Origin: Sphingobacterium chungjuense
Lineage (GTDB): Bacteria > Bacteroidota > Bacteroidia > Sphingobacteriales > Sphingobacteriaceae
Direction of reading: 5' to 3'
NCBI RefSeq assembly: GCF_011316935.1
Contig: NZ_WLYS01000002.1
Coordinates: 558,001-622,000, forward strand
DNA: 64,000 bases
The position numbers and the translations under genes are program-made. Below, one piece after another: positions 9,239 to 18,065 of this stretch; position 1 is the stretch's first letter; every line of letters starts with the position of its first letter. Below the pieces are notes generated by a model, which saw only the letters and a list, made by a program, of their open reading frames with translations, searched no databases and had not been told where the DNA came from.

Positions 9239-10185
9239 ACTCTATCTTGGATCTTGTCCCGTTCGTAAGTCGTCATGTGACGTTCTTTCTTCGTCGGGTA
9301 AATATCATCAATGGTGATCAGAATACCAGTCTCCTCTACCTCGCCAAATTCATCATTTAATGCCGTACCGAAGGTCATCATACTAGGAGACACATTCATG
9401 TACGTATTAATAAGTGGCGGTATGTTTTCGCCCAAGGCGCGCACTTTTGTATTGAGCAACTTGTAGCCTTCTTTGTAAGGCAATCCGTCAAATATGCCGA
9501 TGAATTCCGAAATATCCGTTTTGTAACCTAAGAATAACGATTCGACTGGCTTCGCCAGCTGCTCTCTATCTGGAAAATAACACGCCATAAAGTACATCAA
9601 CAAATCGCGTGCTACCGCATTGTAGTGCGGATACATAGTTACCTTACCAAAAAGATATTTGATTTCTGGATTAATAATAACTACTGCGCCCAAACCATCC
9701 CACAAATTATCTAACGAATAAATGCCTCTGCGATTTTCGCTGGATGGCTGATATTTGGGTTGTACCCACGATCTACCCAACTCGATGGTGTAAGGCAGGT
9801 AATCACGCACAAATTTTTCTGAAATATCGAAATAATGTGCGGTGGATAAGTGAATATGACCTTCACTATCGATGGCTTGATCACAACGAATCACACGATA
9901 TCCAGCTGTAATCTCCTCATCCTCTGGGCTCCAAGCGATCAGCTGATCGTAATTGTGCTCGCAGGTATCATTTTCGTCAATATCAAATGGCAAACCTGTA
10001 CCGCCACCTGCTCCTCGAAACGTTAGCTCTCGCAAACGTCCAATTTCTTGCATGATATTCGGTGCAGTGTGGTAATTCACTAGATACACTTCATTGTTAC
10101 CATTATTCGTATGACGCAGAAAAGCCTCTGCTGTCAGCTCCGCTTTTATTAACGCTCTATCTACTGGTGCAATAATCTCTTGCAT
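9220..10185 (-). CDS. glsB: GNAT-fold N-acyltransferase, probable glycine-lipid synthase subunit GlsB
   Basis: A 321-residue protein of the group often labelled hemolysin-like GNAT acyltransferase, related to OlsB. It has an N-terminal acyl-transfer region with ELTFRGAGGGTG and AGYRVIRCDQ, and ELGRSWVQPKYQ further on. In Bacteroides the homologue GlsB joins a 3-hydroxy fatty acid to glycine, and GlsA adds a second acyl chain, giving glycine lipids. Here the two genes are also adjacent, on one strand, with the O-acyltransferase first and a 20-base gap, which supports the same role. The amino acid used (glycine, ornithine, serine) cannot be read from sequence. Confidence 0.7.
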   Translation of the reverse strand: MQEIIAPVDRALIKAELTAEAFLRHTNNGNNEVYLVNYHTAPNIMQEIGRLRELTFRGAGGGTGLPFDIDENDTCEHNYDQLIAWSPEDEEITAGYRVIRCDQAIDSEGHIHLSTAHYFDISEKFVRDYLPYTIELGRSWVQPKYQPSSENRRGIYSLDNLWDGLGAVVIINPEIKYLFGKVTMYPHYNAVARDLLMYFMACYFPDREQLAKPVESLFLGYKTDISEFIGIFDGLPYKEGYKLLNTKVRALGENIPPLINTYMNVSPSMMTFGTALNDEFGEVEETGILITIDDIYPTKKERHMTTYERDKIQDRVKTKEA

Positions 10186-10205
10186 ACTTAACTATTCTTC
10201 TCTAT

Positions 10206-11036
10206 CTATTTGGTCTGCGCCATGTCGTACACTAAGGTACGCACTTCTTCAGCCCATGCACGTTCATTCTTGGAAGCATCAAAGTCGGTATATGGTATAC
10301 GCTTCCCAATTACAATCTTTACCCGCTTGTTTTTCTGTGAGAACATCTCGTCGGGCAAATACAGCATTTCGATATTGGCTTTGATACCCAACTGCTGTCT
10401 TAATCGCGCCAAGTTGTAAAAAAAGTTGGAATTCTTTCCATCTATATACACTGGCACAATATCTTTTTTATATTTCTTCGCTTTGGATATAAAACTTTTC
10501 TTCCATTCCAAATCCTGTATTTTGCCATCTATCTTGCGGGAGACTAGTCCAGCTGGAAACACCAATAAAGCTTGATCGGAAGCGTAGGCATTCTCGATCG
10601 CCGCGATGCCACTTTTACTTTGACCACCTAGCTTGTTGACCGGGATAAATAGTGGTTCTAGATTCCGAACATTCAACAGAATGTCGTTCACCAAAAATTT
10701 AACATCTTTCCGGTATCGGCCAATAGCCTGCATAAAAGCCACTCCATCCAAACCTCCTAACGGATGGTTGGACGCAAATATGACGCTATCTGTCAATGGA
10801 ATGTGTTCCGCTCCTTCTAGGATAACCTCGACGCCAAGTTCATTAAGCAGTGAATCCACAAAATCCAGACCATAGTCATCCTTATATTCGCGCATGATAT
10901 AATTGATATCATCCTCGTGTATCACACGCTGTAAATAACTAATGAGAGGTTTGGGAATCCACTTGGCTAGTGTTGGGTTTTTTTTATGAATAACGCTCCG
11001 TATCTCTATAAACTTTTCTTGCTCTACTGATTTCAT
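10206..11036 (-). CDS. glsA: PlsC-like lysolipid O-acyltransferase, probable GlsA
   Basis: A 276-residue membrane-associated acyltransferase. The block NHPLGGLDG is the His-Asp acyltransferase motif in the variant form seen in this group, with five residues between His and Asp. FPAGLVSRK corresponds to the FPEG-type substrate motif, and VPVYIDGKNSNFFY to the last conserved block. Together with the downstream GNAT protein it probably completes synthesis of an aminoacyl (glycine) lipid at the inner membrane. A general 1-acylglycerol-phosphate acyltransferase role is the alternative. It is the first gene of the pair; the divergent CBS gene starts about 220 bases away. Confidence 0.7.
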   Translation of the reverse strand: MKSVEQEKFIEIRSVIHKKNPTLAKWIPKPLISYLQRVIHEDDINYIMREYKDDYGLDFVDSLLNELGVEVILEGAEHIPLTDSVIFASNHPLGGLDGVAFMQAIGRYRKDVKFLVNDILLNVRNLEPLFIPVNKLGGQSKSGIAAIENAYASDQALLVFPAGLVSRKIDGKIQDLEWKKSFISKAKKYKKDIVPVYIDGKNSNFFYNLARLRQQLGIKANIEMLYLPDEMFSQKNKRVKIVIGKRIPYTDFDASKNERAWAEEVRTLVYDMAQTK

Positions 11037-11257
11037 AAAGTGATAAATACCCTACTCCTTTGTCGTAAAAATACATAATTTATGACATGTACGAATAACT
11101 TTGAGAAAAAAAGTACAGTCAGAACCCTCCCGATTAGGTATGATCCCCTGAATGTTATTAACTTAGCATAAGTCAAGAAGCTATACAACAAAAATGTGAC
11201 GTATTAAACGTTGGCGCTAATCATAGTCTAACTAGGTAATAAAGAACAAGGAACAGC

Positions 11258-11920
11258 ATGTATATAGGCGAAATAATTTCTAAGTTTTATGCAGAGGTCA
11301 ATCCGAAAGATACGGTGGCTCATGTATTACATCGCATTAATGAATTTCACTTTCATCAGCTACCGATTGTACAGGATGGTGAGTTTATAGGCTTGGTTCG
11401 CGAAGATGATTTGCTGGCAGAAGAAGACGAATCCAAAGCGATTGGCGATATTAAGCGCACGTCACCGCTGGTGTATGTATATGATTACCAACATATTTTT
11501 GATGGTTTGCAGATTATGGCGGTACATGATCACGATATTCTACCCGTACTTACCAAAGATCACAAATATTTAGGTATCATTTCTCAGAAGGATATACTCA
11601 AAGCGCTCAACCATACTTTGGCCAATAACGAAGCTGGCGCTGTGATCGTGCTGGAAATGGATAGCCGCGACTACACACTATCGCAGGTTTCGCATATTAT
11701 CGAGTCTGAAAATACCCGAATACTGAGTATTTCATCTCGGCAACTACCTGATTCCGAACGCATAGAGATGACTATCAAGGTGAATAAATACAATATTGCC
11801 GCAATTGTTGCATCATTATGGCGCTTTGATTACGTGGTGAAAGCAACATTCAATGATGGAAGCGATAAAAATGATATTCAAGATCGGTACAATCTTTTGA
11901 TGAACTACCTAGAATTATAA
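11258..11920 (+). CDS. CBS-domain protein with C-terminal ACT-like domain (AcuB-like)
   Basis: A 220-residue cytoplasmic protein. Two CBS motifs fill about residues 1-125 (HQLPIVQDGEFIGLVREDDL, then HDILPVLTKDHKYLGIISQKD), a pair that usually binds adenine nucleotides. The rest (about 130-220) has an ACT-like pattern starting GAVIVLEMDSRDY. This CBS-CBS-ACT order resembles AcuB, but no acetoin genes are nearby, so a metabolic function should not be assumed. It lies 44 bases upstream of nadK on the same strand, an adjacency common in Bacteroidota, and probably shares its transcript. Confidence 0.85.
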   Translation: MYIGEIISKFYAEVNPKDTVAHVLHRINEFHFHQLPIVQDGEFIGLVREDDLLAEEDESKAIGDIKRTSPLVYVYDYQHIFDGLQIMAVHDHDILPVLTKDHKYLGIISQKDILKALNHTLANNEAGAVIVLEMDSRDYTLSQVSHIIESENTRILSISSRQLPDSERIEMTIKVNKYNIAAIVASLWRFDYVVKATFNDGSDKNDIQDRYNLLMNYLEL

Positions 11921-11964
11921 TGAACAATTATTGCGACATTTGCCCGCTGTAACTATTTGCTCAC

Positions 11965-12855
11965 ATGAAAACAACCATAGCCATCTATGGACGCGAATTT
12001 AATCCTTCAGTCAATTCATACGTAGAAGAGTTATTTCGTTTTCTGGCCGCACGTGATATTGACGTCTATGTTTATGCGCCATTTTTCGCATTTCTGAAAG
12101 ATGAGTCCTATTGTCCGGCGCATTTCAAGACTTTCAACACATTGAAAGACGTCGCTCAGCCGATCGATTTTATGCTTGGATTGGGGGGCGATGGCACGAT
12201 GCTATCGGCAGTATCCCTCATTCGCGATTCGGGCATTCCGATCGTAGGGATCAACTTTGGTCGACTCGGATTTTTGGCCAATATTGCCAAAAATGATATC
12301 CATCAAGCATTGGAAGAAATCCTGAATGGGGAATATACCATACAATCACGCTGCGTGCTTTCGGTTTCTAGCGCGGAAGATGACTTATTCGGAAACGAAA
12401 ACTTCGCGCTAAATGACATTACGGTATTCAAATATGATACTTCAGCCATGATTACGGTCCAGGCAAATTTGGATCAACAATTGCTCAATGATTATTGGGC
12501 AGATGGTTTAATCATTGCGACTCCAACCGGATCTACCGCTTATTCATTGAGTTGCGGTGGCCCCATTATTATGCCCGGTAGTGGCAATTTTGTAATCACT
12601 CCCGTATCTCCCCACAACTTAAATGTGAGACCAATCGTAATTTCGGCAGAATCGGAATTGGATCTAAAGATCGATAGCCGCACGGAAAAATACATCTTGA
12701 GCTGTGATTCTAGGAGCAAGACCTTACCAAGTACCACATCACTACGAATCCGAAAGGCAGATTTCGAAATTAACCTTATTCGGCTTAAAAAAGATCAGTA
12801 TTTTAGCATCTTGCGCGAAAAACTACTATGGGGATTGGACGTACGCAATTATTAG
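11965..12855 (+). CDS. nadK: NAD kinase
   Basis: A 296-residue cytoplasmic enzyme that phosphorylates NAD to NADP. The catalytic GGDGTML loop is present near residue 74, followed by GINFGRLGFLA, the NDI motif and DGLIIATPTGSTAYSLSCGG, which together bind NAD and the phosphate donor. Length is typical. The gene lies between the CBS/ACT protein and uppS in the same orientation; the 148-base gap to uppS may hold a separate promoter. Confidence 0.97.
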   Translation: MKTTIAIYGREFNPSVNSYVEELFRFLAARDIDVYVYAPFFAFLKDESYCPAHFKTFNTLKDVAQPIDFMLGLGGDGTMLSAVSLIRDSGIPIVGINFGRLGFLANIAKNDIHQALEEILNGEYTIQSRCVLSVSSAEDDLFGNENFALNDITVFKYDTSAMITVQANLDQQLLNDYWADGLIIATPTGSTAYSLSCGGPIIMPGSGNFVITPVSPHNLNVRPIVISAESELDLKIDSRTEKYILSCDSRSKTLPSTTSLRIRKADFEINLIRLKKDQYFSILREKLLWGLDVRNY

Positions 12856-13003
12856 ATACACGTCACCAAATATCATAAATCTACCTACTTCAAACCGAGC
12901 TACGATATATTTTATAAAACAGTTACTTGATTGAAAAAAGCTATCTTTACGCCCAGTAGCGTACGGACAGTTAGTAGGTCCTAAAAGCATTTGCACGAAA
13001 AAA

Positions 13004-13741
13004 ATGGATTTCAAAAACATAATCAATAAGGATAACCTACCTCAGCATATTGCAATCATTATGGATGGCAATGGCCGCTGGGCGAGAGAGAAAGGAGAAG
13101 ACCGCGTTTTTGGCCACCAAAATGGCGTGAATTCGGTTCGCGAAACGCTAGAAGGTTGTGTTGAGATTGGCGTGCCCTTCGTCACCCTATATGCTTTCTC
13201 TACCGAGAATTGGAATCGCCCGAAAGAAGAAGTGCAGGCATTAATGGAAATCCTGGTGCATTCACTCTCCACTGAAGTAGAAACCTTCAAAAAAAATCGC
13301 GTGAAGTTGCATGCAGTGGGTAATATTGACGATCTGCCCGCGCACTGCCAACGGACGTTGCAAGAAACCATCGACCAGACCGAAGATCACGCTGTTTGTA
13401 CCTTGACGCTTGCCCTAAGTTATGGCGCGCGCGCAGAGATTTTGCAAGCAACCAAAAAAATCGCGCAACGTGTGCAAAATGGCGAGCTTGCCACAACAGA
13501 TATTACGGAAGAATTGTTTTCCGAAAATTTATATACCACGGGTCTTCCAGATCCTGATTTGATGATACGCACGAGTGGTGAGCAACGTATTAGCAATTTC
13601 ATGCTGTGGCAAATGGCCTATACCGAATTTGCATTTTTACCAATTATGTGGCCCGAATTTACGCGCGACAATCTGTATGAATGCATTTATAACTACCAAA
13701 ACCGAGAAAGAAGATTCGGTAAGATTAGTGAACAGTTGTAA
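13004..13741 (+). CDS. uppS: Isoprenyl transferase (undecaprenyl diphosphate synthase)
   Basis: A 245-residue cis-prenyltransferase that builds the C55 lipid carrier for peptidoglycan and other cell wall sugars. The N-terminal AIIMDGNGRWAREKG contains the catalytic Asp of the family; YAFSTENWNRP, LSYGARAEI and DLMIRTSGEQRISNF are the other conserved blocks. Length is normal. It is followed by bamA in the same direction, the usual Bacteroidota arrangement. Confidence 0.97.
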   Translation: MDFKNIINKDNLPQHIAIIMDGNGRWAREKGEDRVFGHQNGVNSVRETLEGCVEIGVPFVTLYAFSTENWNRPKEEVQALMEILVHSLSTEVETFKKNRVKLHAVGNIDDLPAHCQRTLQETIDQTEDHAVCTLTLALSYGARAEILQATKKIAQRVQNGELATTDITEELFSENLYTTGLPDPDLMIRTSGEQRISNFMLWQMAYTEFAFLPIMWPEFTRDNLYECIYNYQNRERRFGKISEQL

Positions 13742-13749
13742 GATTTGTT

Positions 13750-13757
13750 TACTTTTG
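13750..13757 (+). promoter_or_regulatory. Possible -7 promoter element upstream of bamA
   Basis: TACTTTTG matches the Bacteroidota -7 consensus TAnnTTTG exactly, about 100 bases before bamA. No TTG is found 19-21 bases upstream, so it is only half of a promoter. A one-mismatch copy (TACTTTAG, 13831-13838) lies closer to the start. Confidence 0.35.
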
Positions 13758-13857
13758 ACCCTTTGCCTCGTTTTAACACTTCTTAAAGCTTGCGATCGGT
13801 CTTTTAACATAAATTAACAAGAGATTGGTGTACTTTAGCACCGACAATAATTAGTAG

Positions 13858-16437
13858 ATGAAGCACATATTTGTTAAACTCGCCTTTATAATCTCCGCAC
13901 TTTCCGTTTTTTATTCTGCCCAGGCTCAGACACCTGGAAATCGCCCTATTAACCTGAGCGATCCTGACGAACTTTCGTACTTGAATCAGAAAAATTTCAT
14001 CATTGCCGGAGTGGATGTAAAGGGAGTAGAATACTTGGACAAAGACGTCCTAATCACCATTTCGAAATTAAACGTAGGCCAATACATTGAGGTACCTAGT
14101 GAGCAAACCGCCAATGTCATTAAAGACCTCATGGCGCAGAACCTTTTTGAAGAGGTGCAGCTTTATGCGACGAATATCCAAGGCGAGAATATCTTCCTAG
14201 AGATTCGCGTGGTGGAAAGACCTCGCTTGGCAGGAATTACGGTTGAGGGATTGAAGAAAAGTCAAGCAGAAGAAGTTCGCAAGCGTCTAAATGCTGGTTC
14301 GGGCAAAATTGTAAACGAAAATTTACTTCGTACCACACGTAGTACTATTGAGAAATACCTGCGCGAAAAATCATATCTGTATCCAGACATCACCATCACG
14401 ACCGCTCCAGATTCTATCCAAGCCAACTACGAAACGGTAACGGCTAAGGTAGAAAAGAACAATAAAATTAAAGTTAATAGTGTCAACTTCACGGGCGCTG
14501 AAAACTTCACCAATCGCCAATTGCGTAAGTTTTTGAAAGGCGTAAAACCACGTGCATGGTTTCGCATCTTCGGACCAGGCCGATTCAAAGAAGACAAGTA
14601 CCAAGAAGCTAAAGAGAACCTCATCGCGAAGATGCAAGACAAGGGATACCGTGATGCGGAGATCTTGCGTGATAGTATTTGGCGTTATAATAAAAAACGC
14701 ATCAACATTGACATAGACTTATATGAAGGCCCGCGTTATTATGTGGGCGACATTACTTGGACGGGAAACTCTAAATATCAGGATTCCATCTTAAATCTCA
14801 TATTTGGCATCAATAAAGGTGATGTGTACAGTGAAGAGAAGATTAATGCTAGATTGCAAGGCCCTACCCGCGCCAGCGATGATATAGCGGCTTTATATCA
14901 GAATGACGGTTATCTTACGTTCTCGATTGAACCCATCATTAAACGTATCTCCAAAGACACGATTGATCTGGAAATCCAGATGTTTGAAGGGAAGCAATAC
15001 ACGATCAATAATGTAATTTTGAAAGGTAATGATGTCACAAATGATCGCGTCGTCTTACGTTCTATATTCCTGAAACCAGGGATGAAATATTCTAGAGAGG
15101 CATTAGTAAGTAGTATTCGTGAAATCTCCCAACTTGGTATGTTTGACGAGCAAAAAATCACGCCGAACCCCATGAAAAACCTCAATATGGAGGAAGGTAC
15201 TACTGACTTAGAATTTACGGTAGCAGAGAAAGCTTCTGATCAGGTGGAATTGTCTGGTGGTTACGGTGCTGGACAGGTCATTGGTACCTTAGGGCTAAAC
15301 TTTAACAACTTCTCGACGAGTAACTTCTTTAAGAAAGATTCGTGGAAACCTCTTCCGCGTGGGGATGGACAGAAATTCAGTATCCGCGGGCAAACTTCGG
15401 GTAGAAGGTATCAGTCGTATAATTTCTCTTTCTCTGAACCTTGGTTGGGTGGTAAAAAACCTATTTACTTCGGTCTGAATGCGTACGTATCCAATATGCG
15501 AGAAATGTTTTTCCAAGGATCGCAATGGGTAGAAAGAGAGAATGCACCATTCATCAATATGCACGGGGTCACAGCTACCTTGGGTAAGCGTTTGCAATGG
15601 CCAGATCGTTATTTCCAGATCAATAGCTCACTATCTTTCCAACGTTATGTATTGAATAACTATGCCGGATTATTCCTGTTTGCTGATGGAGATTCATACA
15701 ACATTAACTTTACGCAAGAGATTAGCCGTAATACAGTAGATGCACCTATCTACCCTACATCAGGTTCTAATATTCGTTTGAGTGTTCAATTGACGCCACC
15801 ATACTCATTATGGAACAATGTTGATTACGCTACGGCGCCGGCTAATGAGGTTTACAAATTTGTTGAATATCACAAATGGAAGTTTGACTCACAATGGTAC
15901 ACTACCATCGCTGGCAAATTAGTCTTAAAATCCCAAGCACAATTTGGTTATTTGGGAATGTATGGTGGTGATGCGCCTATTTCACCATTCGAGCGTTTCG
16001 TGTTGGGTGGTGATGGTATGCAAGGATTTGACTTCTTACAAGGTACCGAGATTATCGCGATGCGCGGTTACGCAAATGGTACTGTCATTCCAGAATCTAC
16101 TGGCGGAGGAAGCGCACAAAACATCGCGGTGCGTTCCGGTTCTCCAATCTACGCTAGATATCAATTGGAGCTTCGCCATCCGATTATGTTAAATGAACAG
16201 GCTACGGTATTTGCACTGGCATTTGCTGAAGCTGGTAACACGTGGAATAATTTCCGCGAGTTCAATCCATTTAAAGTACGCCGTACCATGGGTATCGGTG
16301 CTCGTATCTTCTTACCGATCTTCGGTATGTTGGGTATCGACTACGGACACGCTTTCGATCCGATTCCGGGTATGCCAGAAAGTCGTTGGAGACAAAACTT
16401 CACCTTTAGTATTATTCAGAATATGGGTGGTTTCTAG
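13858..16437 (+). CDS. bamA: Outer membrane protein assembly factor BamA
   Basis: An 859-residue Omp85-family protein, the core of the machine that folds barrel proteins into the outer membrane. A signal peptide ends near YSAQAQ, then POTRA repeats fill roughly residues 50-450 (one begins IAGVDVKGVEYLDKDVLI, another INNVILKGNDVTNDRVV). The C-terminal barrel has the Omp85 signature around FVLGGDGMQGFDFLQGTE. The protein ends in Phe (NMGGF), as expected for a barrel. Length fits Bacteroidota BamA. The two skp/ompH genes downstream probably work in the same pathway. Confidence 0.96.
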   Translation: MKHIFVKLAFIISALSVFYSAQAQTPGNRPINLSDPDELSYLNQKNFIIAGVDVKGVEYLDKDVLITISKLNVGQYIEVPSEQTANVIKDLMAQNLFEEVQLYATNIQGENIFLEIRVVERPRLAGITVEGLKKSQAEEVRKRLNAGSGKIVNENLLRTTRSTIEKYLREKSYLYPDITITTAPDSIQANYETVTAKVEKNNKIKVNSVNFTGAENFTNRQLRKFLKGVKPRAWFRIFGPGRFKEDKYQEAKENLIAKMQDKGYRDAEILRDSIWRYNKKRINIDIDLYEGPRYYVGDITWTGNSKYQDSILNLIFGINKGDVYSEEKINARLQGPTRASDDIAALYQNDGYLTFSIEPIIKRISKDTIDLEIQMFEGKQYTINNVILKGNDVTNDRVVLRSIFLKPGMKYSREALVSSIREISQLGMFDEQKITPNPMKNLNMEEGTTDLEFTVAEKASDQVELSGGYGAGQVIGTLGLNFNNFSTSNFFKKDSWKPLPRGDGQKFSIRGQTSGRRYQSYNFSFSEPWLGGKKPIYFGLNAYVSNMREMFFQGSQWVERENAPFINMHGVTATLGKRLQWPDRYFQINSSLSFQRYVLNNYAGLFLFADGDSYNINFTQEISRNTVDAPIYPTSGSNIRLSVQLTPPYSLWNNVDYATAPANEVYKFVEYHKWKFDSQWYTTIAGKLVLKSQAQFGYLGMYGGDAPISPFERFVLGGDGMQGFDFLQGTEIIAMRGYANGTVIPESTGGGSAQNIAVRSGSPIYARYQLELRHPIMLNEQATVFALAFAEAGNTWNNFREFNPFKVRRTMGIGARIFLPIFGMLGIDYGHAFDPIPGMPESRWRQNFTFSIIQNMGGF

Positions 16438-16460
16438 TCAAAATCATCAAGGAAAAATTA

Positions 16461-16498
16461 ACGGAGGTTATCTTTTGCGAGATAACCTCCGTTGTTTT
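16461..16498 (+). terminator. Terminator after bamA
   Basis: A 13-base perfect stem (16461-16473 with 16480-16492, ACGGAGGTTATCT, 6-base loop) followed by TGTTTT, starting 24 bases after the bamA stop. It separates bamA from the ompH pair. Confidence 0.85.
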
Positions 16499-16746
16499 AT
16501 ATGCCTACAGACAAGATGTAGCAGCAGGGCTAGTCCGTTCGTTTAATTTATTGGCACTGATGTCCGTTAAATTTAAGTTAAAAATGGACGACAGTACCTT
16601 TTAAGCATGATTATTTTTTGTTACTTTGCGACGTGACGTCTTTAGAAGTAGACAGTTTACACTTTTTGAAATTTGGATAATTTAAACTTTTTGAAGTTTC
16701 AATTGTCAGAAGAATTATAAACGGGAAAAAATTAAAGCATATATCG
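16499..16746 (+). promoter_or_regulatory. Gap between bamA terminator and ompH pair
   Basis: About 250 bases without a credible gene, holding the probable ompH promoter. GTTACTTTGCG at 16619-16629 is one mismatch from TAnnTTTG. A 14-base string TTAAACTTTTTGAA at 16682-16695 forms a small AAACTT-TTTG-AAGTTT hairpin and recurs twice elsewhere in the window. Confidence 0.35.
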
Positions 16747-17283
16747 ATGAAAAAGATTCTTATGATTACAGCAGTTCTGGCGCTAACAATTAGCGTAGGT
16801 TTTGCACAACAGAAACTAGCTTATGTAAATTCGGAATATGTTTTAAAGCACATTCCAGAATACGCAGCTGCTCAAAAGCAATTGGATGATCTTTCTACCA
16901 AGTGGCAAGAAGAGGTAGATGGAAAATATGCAGAAATCGAGCGCATGTACAAAGCGTATCAAAATGATCAGACATTACTGAACGATGATATGCGTAGACG
17001 CCGCGAAGATGAGATCGTGAATAAAGAACGTGAAGTGAAAGACTTGCAACGTAAGCGTTTTGGTTTTGAGGGCGAATTATTCAAACAACGTGCTCAACTG
17101 ATTCAGCCTATTCAACAACGCTTAACCAAAGCGATCCAAGATATTGCCGCAGCAGAAAGCTTAGATCTAATCTTAGACAGAAGCACGGAGGCTACATTCT
17201 TGTTCGCTAATCCAACACTGGATAAAAGTAACGCGGTGATCACAAAGCTTGGTTACAAACCAGATCCTAAGCTAGCGGATTAA
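16747..17283 (+). CDS. OmpH/Skp-family periplasmic chaperone, first copy
   Basis: A 178-residue periplasmic chaperone that should hold unfolded outer membrane proteins on the way to BamA. A signal peptide ends at GFAQQ; KLAYVNSEYVLKHIPEY is the family start; a charged helical stretch forms the Skp tentacles (about 45-120); the C-terminal strand region is DLILDRSTEATFLFANP. Length is normal. It starts about 310 bases after bamA and 88 bases before a second copy. Confidence 0.92.
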   Translation: MKKILMITAVLALTISVGFAQQKLAYVNSEYVLKHIPEYAAAQKQLDDLSTKWQEEVDGKYAEIERMYKAYQNDQTLLNDDMRRRREDEIVNKEREVKDLQRKRFGFEGELFKQRAQLIQPIQQRLTKAIQDIAAAESLDLILDRSTEATFLFANPTLDKSNAVITKLGYKPDPKLAD

Positions 17284-17371
17284 GTTTTTTTTAGTATAAT
17301 TGCGCAAACTAATAAGATTAACAGAATAAACAAAACAACAAACTTATCGCAGTATAAGATTTTAGATTAAC

Positions 17372-17911
17372 ATGAAAATGATGAAAAATGTATGGAAAGG
17401 TGTAGCTGTAGCAGCGGGATTATTCGTAGCTACACAGGTGACGAATGCTCAGCAGAAAATTGGACACATTAATTCGCAAGAGTTGATGCAAGCTACTCCT
17501 GAATTCAAAACTGCGCAAACTCAAATTCAGACTTTGAGAGAAACAAAGGAGAAAGAGTATCAAGGAATGCTGGAGCTATACCAGAAAAAACAAACGGAAG
17601 CGAACGAAAAAGCGATGAACCGTAGTGAGGCTAATAAGTCTACTTTGGACACGGAGATCCAAGGCTTAGTAGCAGAAATGCGCCAAATGGAAGAGCGTAT
17701 CCAAGCAACTAATGGTCAAGCGCAAGAAGAGCTTCAGAAGAAATACCAGGAGTTGATGAACCCCATCGAAACTAAAGTGATCAATGCGATCAACACGGTA
17801 GCAAAAGACAAAGGCTATGCTTATGTTTTAGATTTGGCTAGCGGAAGTGTATTCTACTTCGATGGTGGTGATGATTTGACACCAGATGTTAAAGCTAAAT
17901 TGGGAATCTAA
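17372..17911 (+). CDS. OmpH/Skp-family periplasmic chaperone, second copy
   Basis: A 179-residue paralogue of the preceding gene. Signal peptide ends near VTNAQQ; KIGHINSQELMQATPEF matches the family start; the middle is a Gln/Glu/Lys-rich coiled coil; GYAYVLDLASGSVFYFDGG is the C-terminal strand region. Tandem ompH genes after bamA are common in Bacteroidota. The two copies differ a good deal, which suggests an old duplication and possibly different clients or hetero-oligomers. Confidence 0.92.
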   Translation: MKMMKNVWKGVAVAAGLFVATQVTNAQQKIGHINSQELMQATPEFKTAQTQIQTLRETKEKEYQGMLELYQKKQTEANEKAMNRSEANKSTLDTEIQGLVAEMRQMEERIQATNGQAQEELQKKYQELMNPIETKVINAINTVAKDKGYAYVLDLASGSVFYFDGGDDLTPDVKAKLGI

Positions 17912-17932
17912 ACTTCCCATTTAAACTTTTTG

Positions 17933-17963
17933 AAAGCCGCTACAAGAACTGTAGCGGCTTTTC
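17933..17963 (+). terminator. Terminator after the ompH pair
   Basis: A 12-base perfect stem (17933-17944 with 17950-17961, AAAGCCGCTACA, 5-base loop), with T residues closing the right arm, starting 22 bases after the stop. Confidence 0.85.
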
Positions 17964-18036
17964 TTTGTTATCTACCCAAGCAATTTTTATTTCTTCTAAA
18001 TAGAATATTATGCACGCATAGTATTCTAGGATTTAA

Positions 18037-18044
18037 TATATTTG
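18037..18044 (+). promoter_or_regulatory. Possible -7 promoter element of the Fe-S gene pair
   Basis: TATATTTG matches TAnnTTTG exactly, 22 bases before the ATG at 18066. No TTG is present at the expected -33 distance. If used, transcription would begin near 18050, which excludes the TTG start at 18042 and supports ATG 18066. Confidence 0.45.
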
Positions 18045-18065
18045 TATTATACTGATTATAAAACG

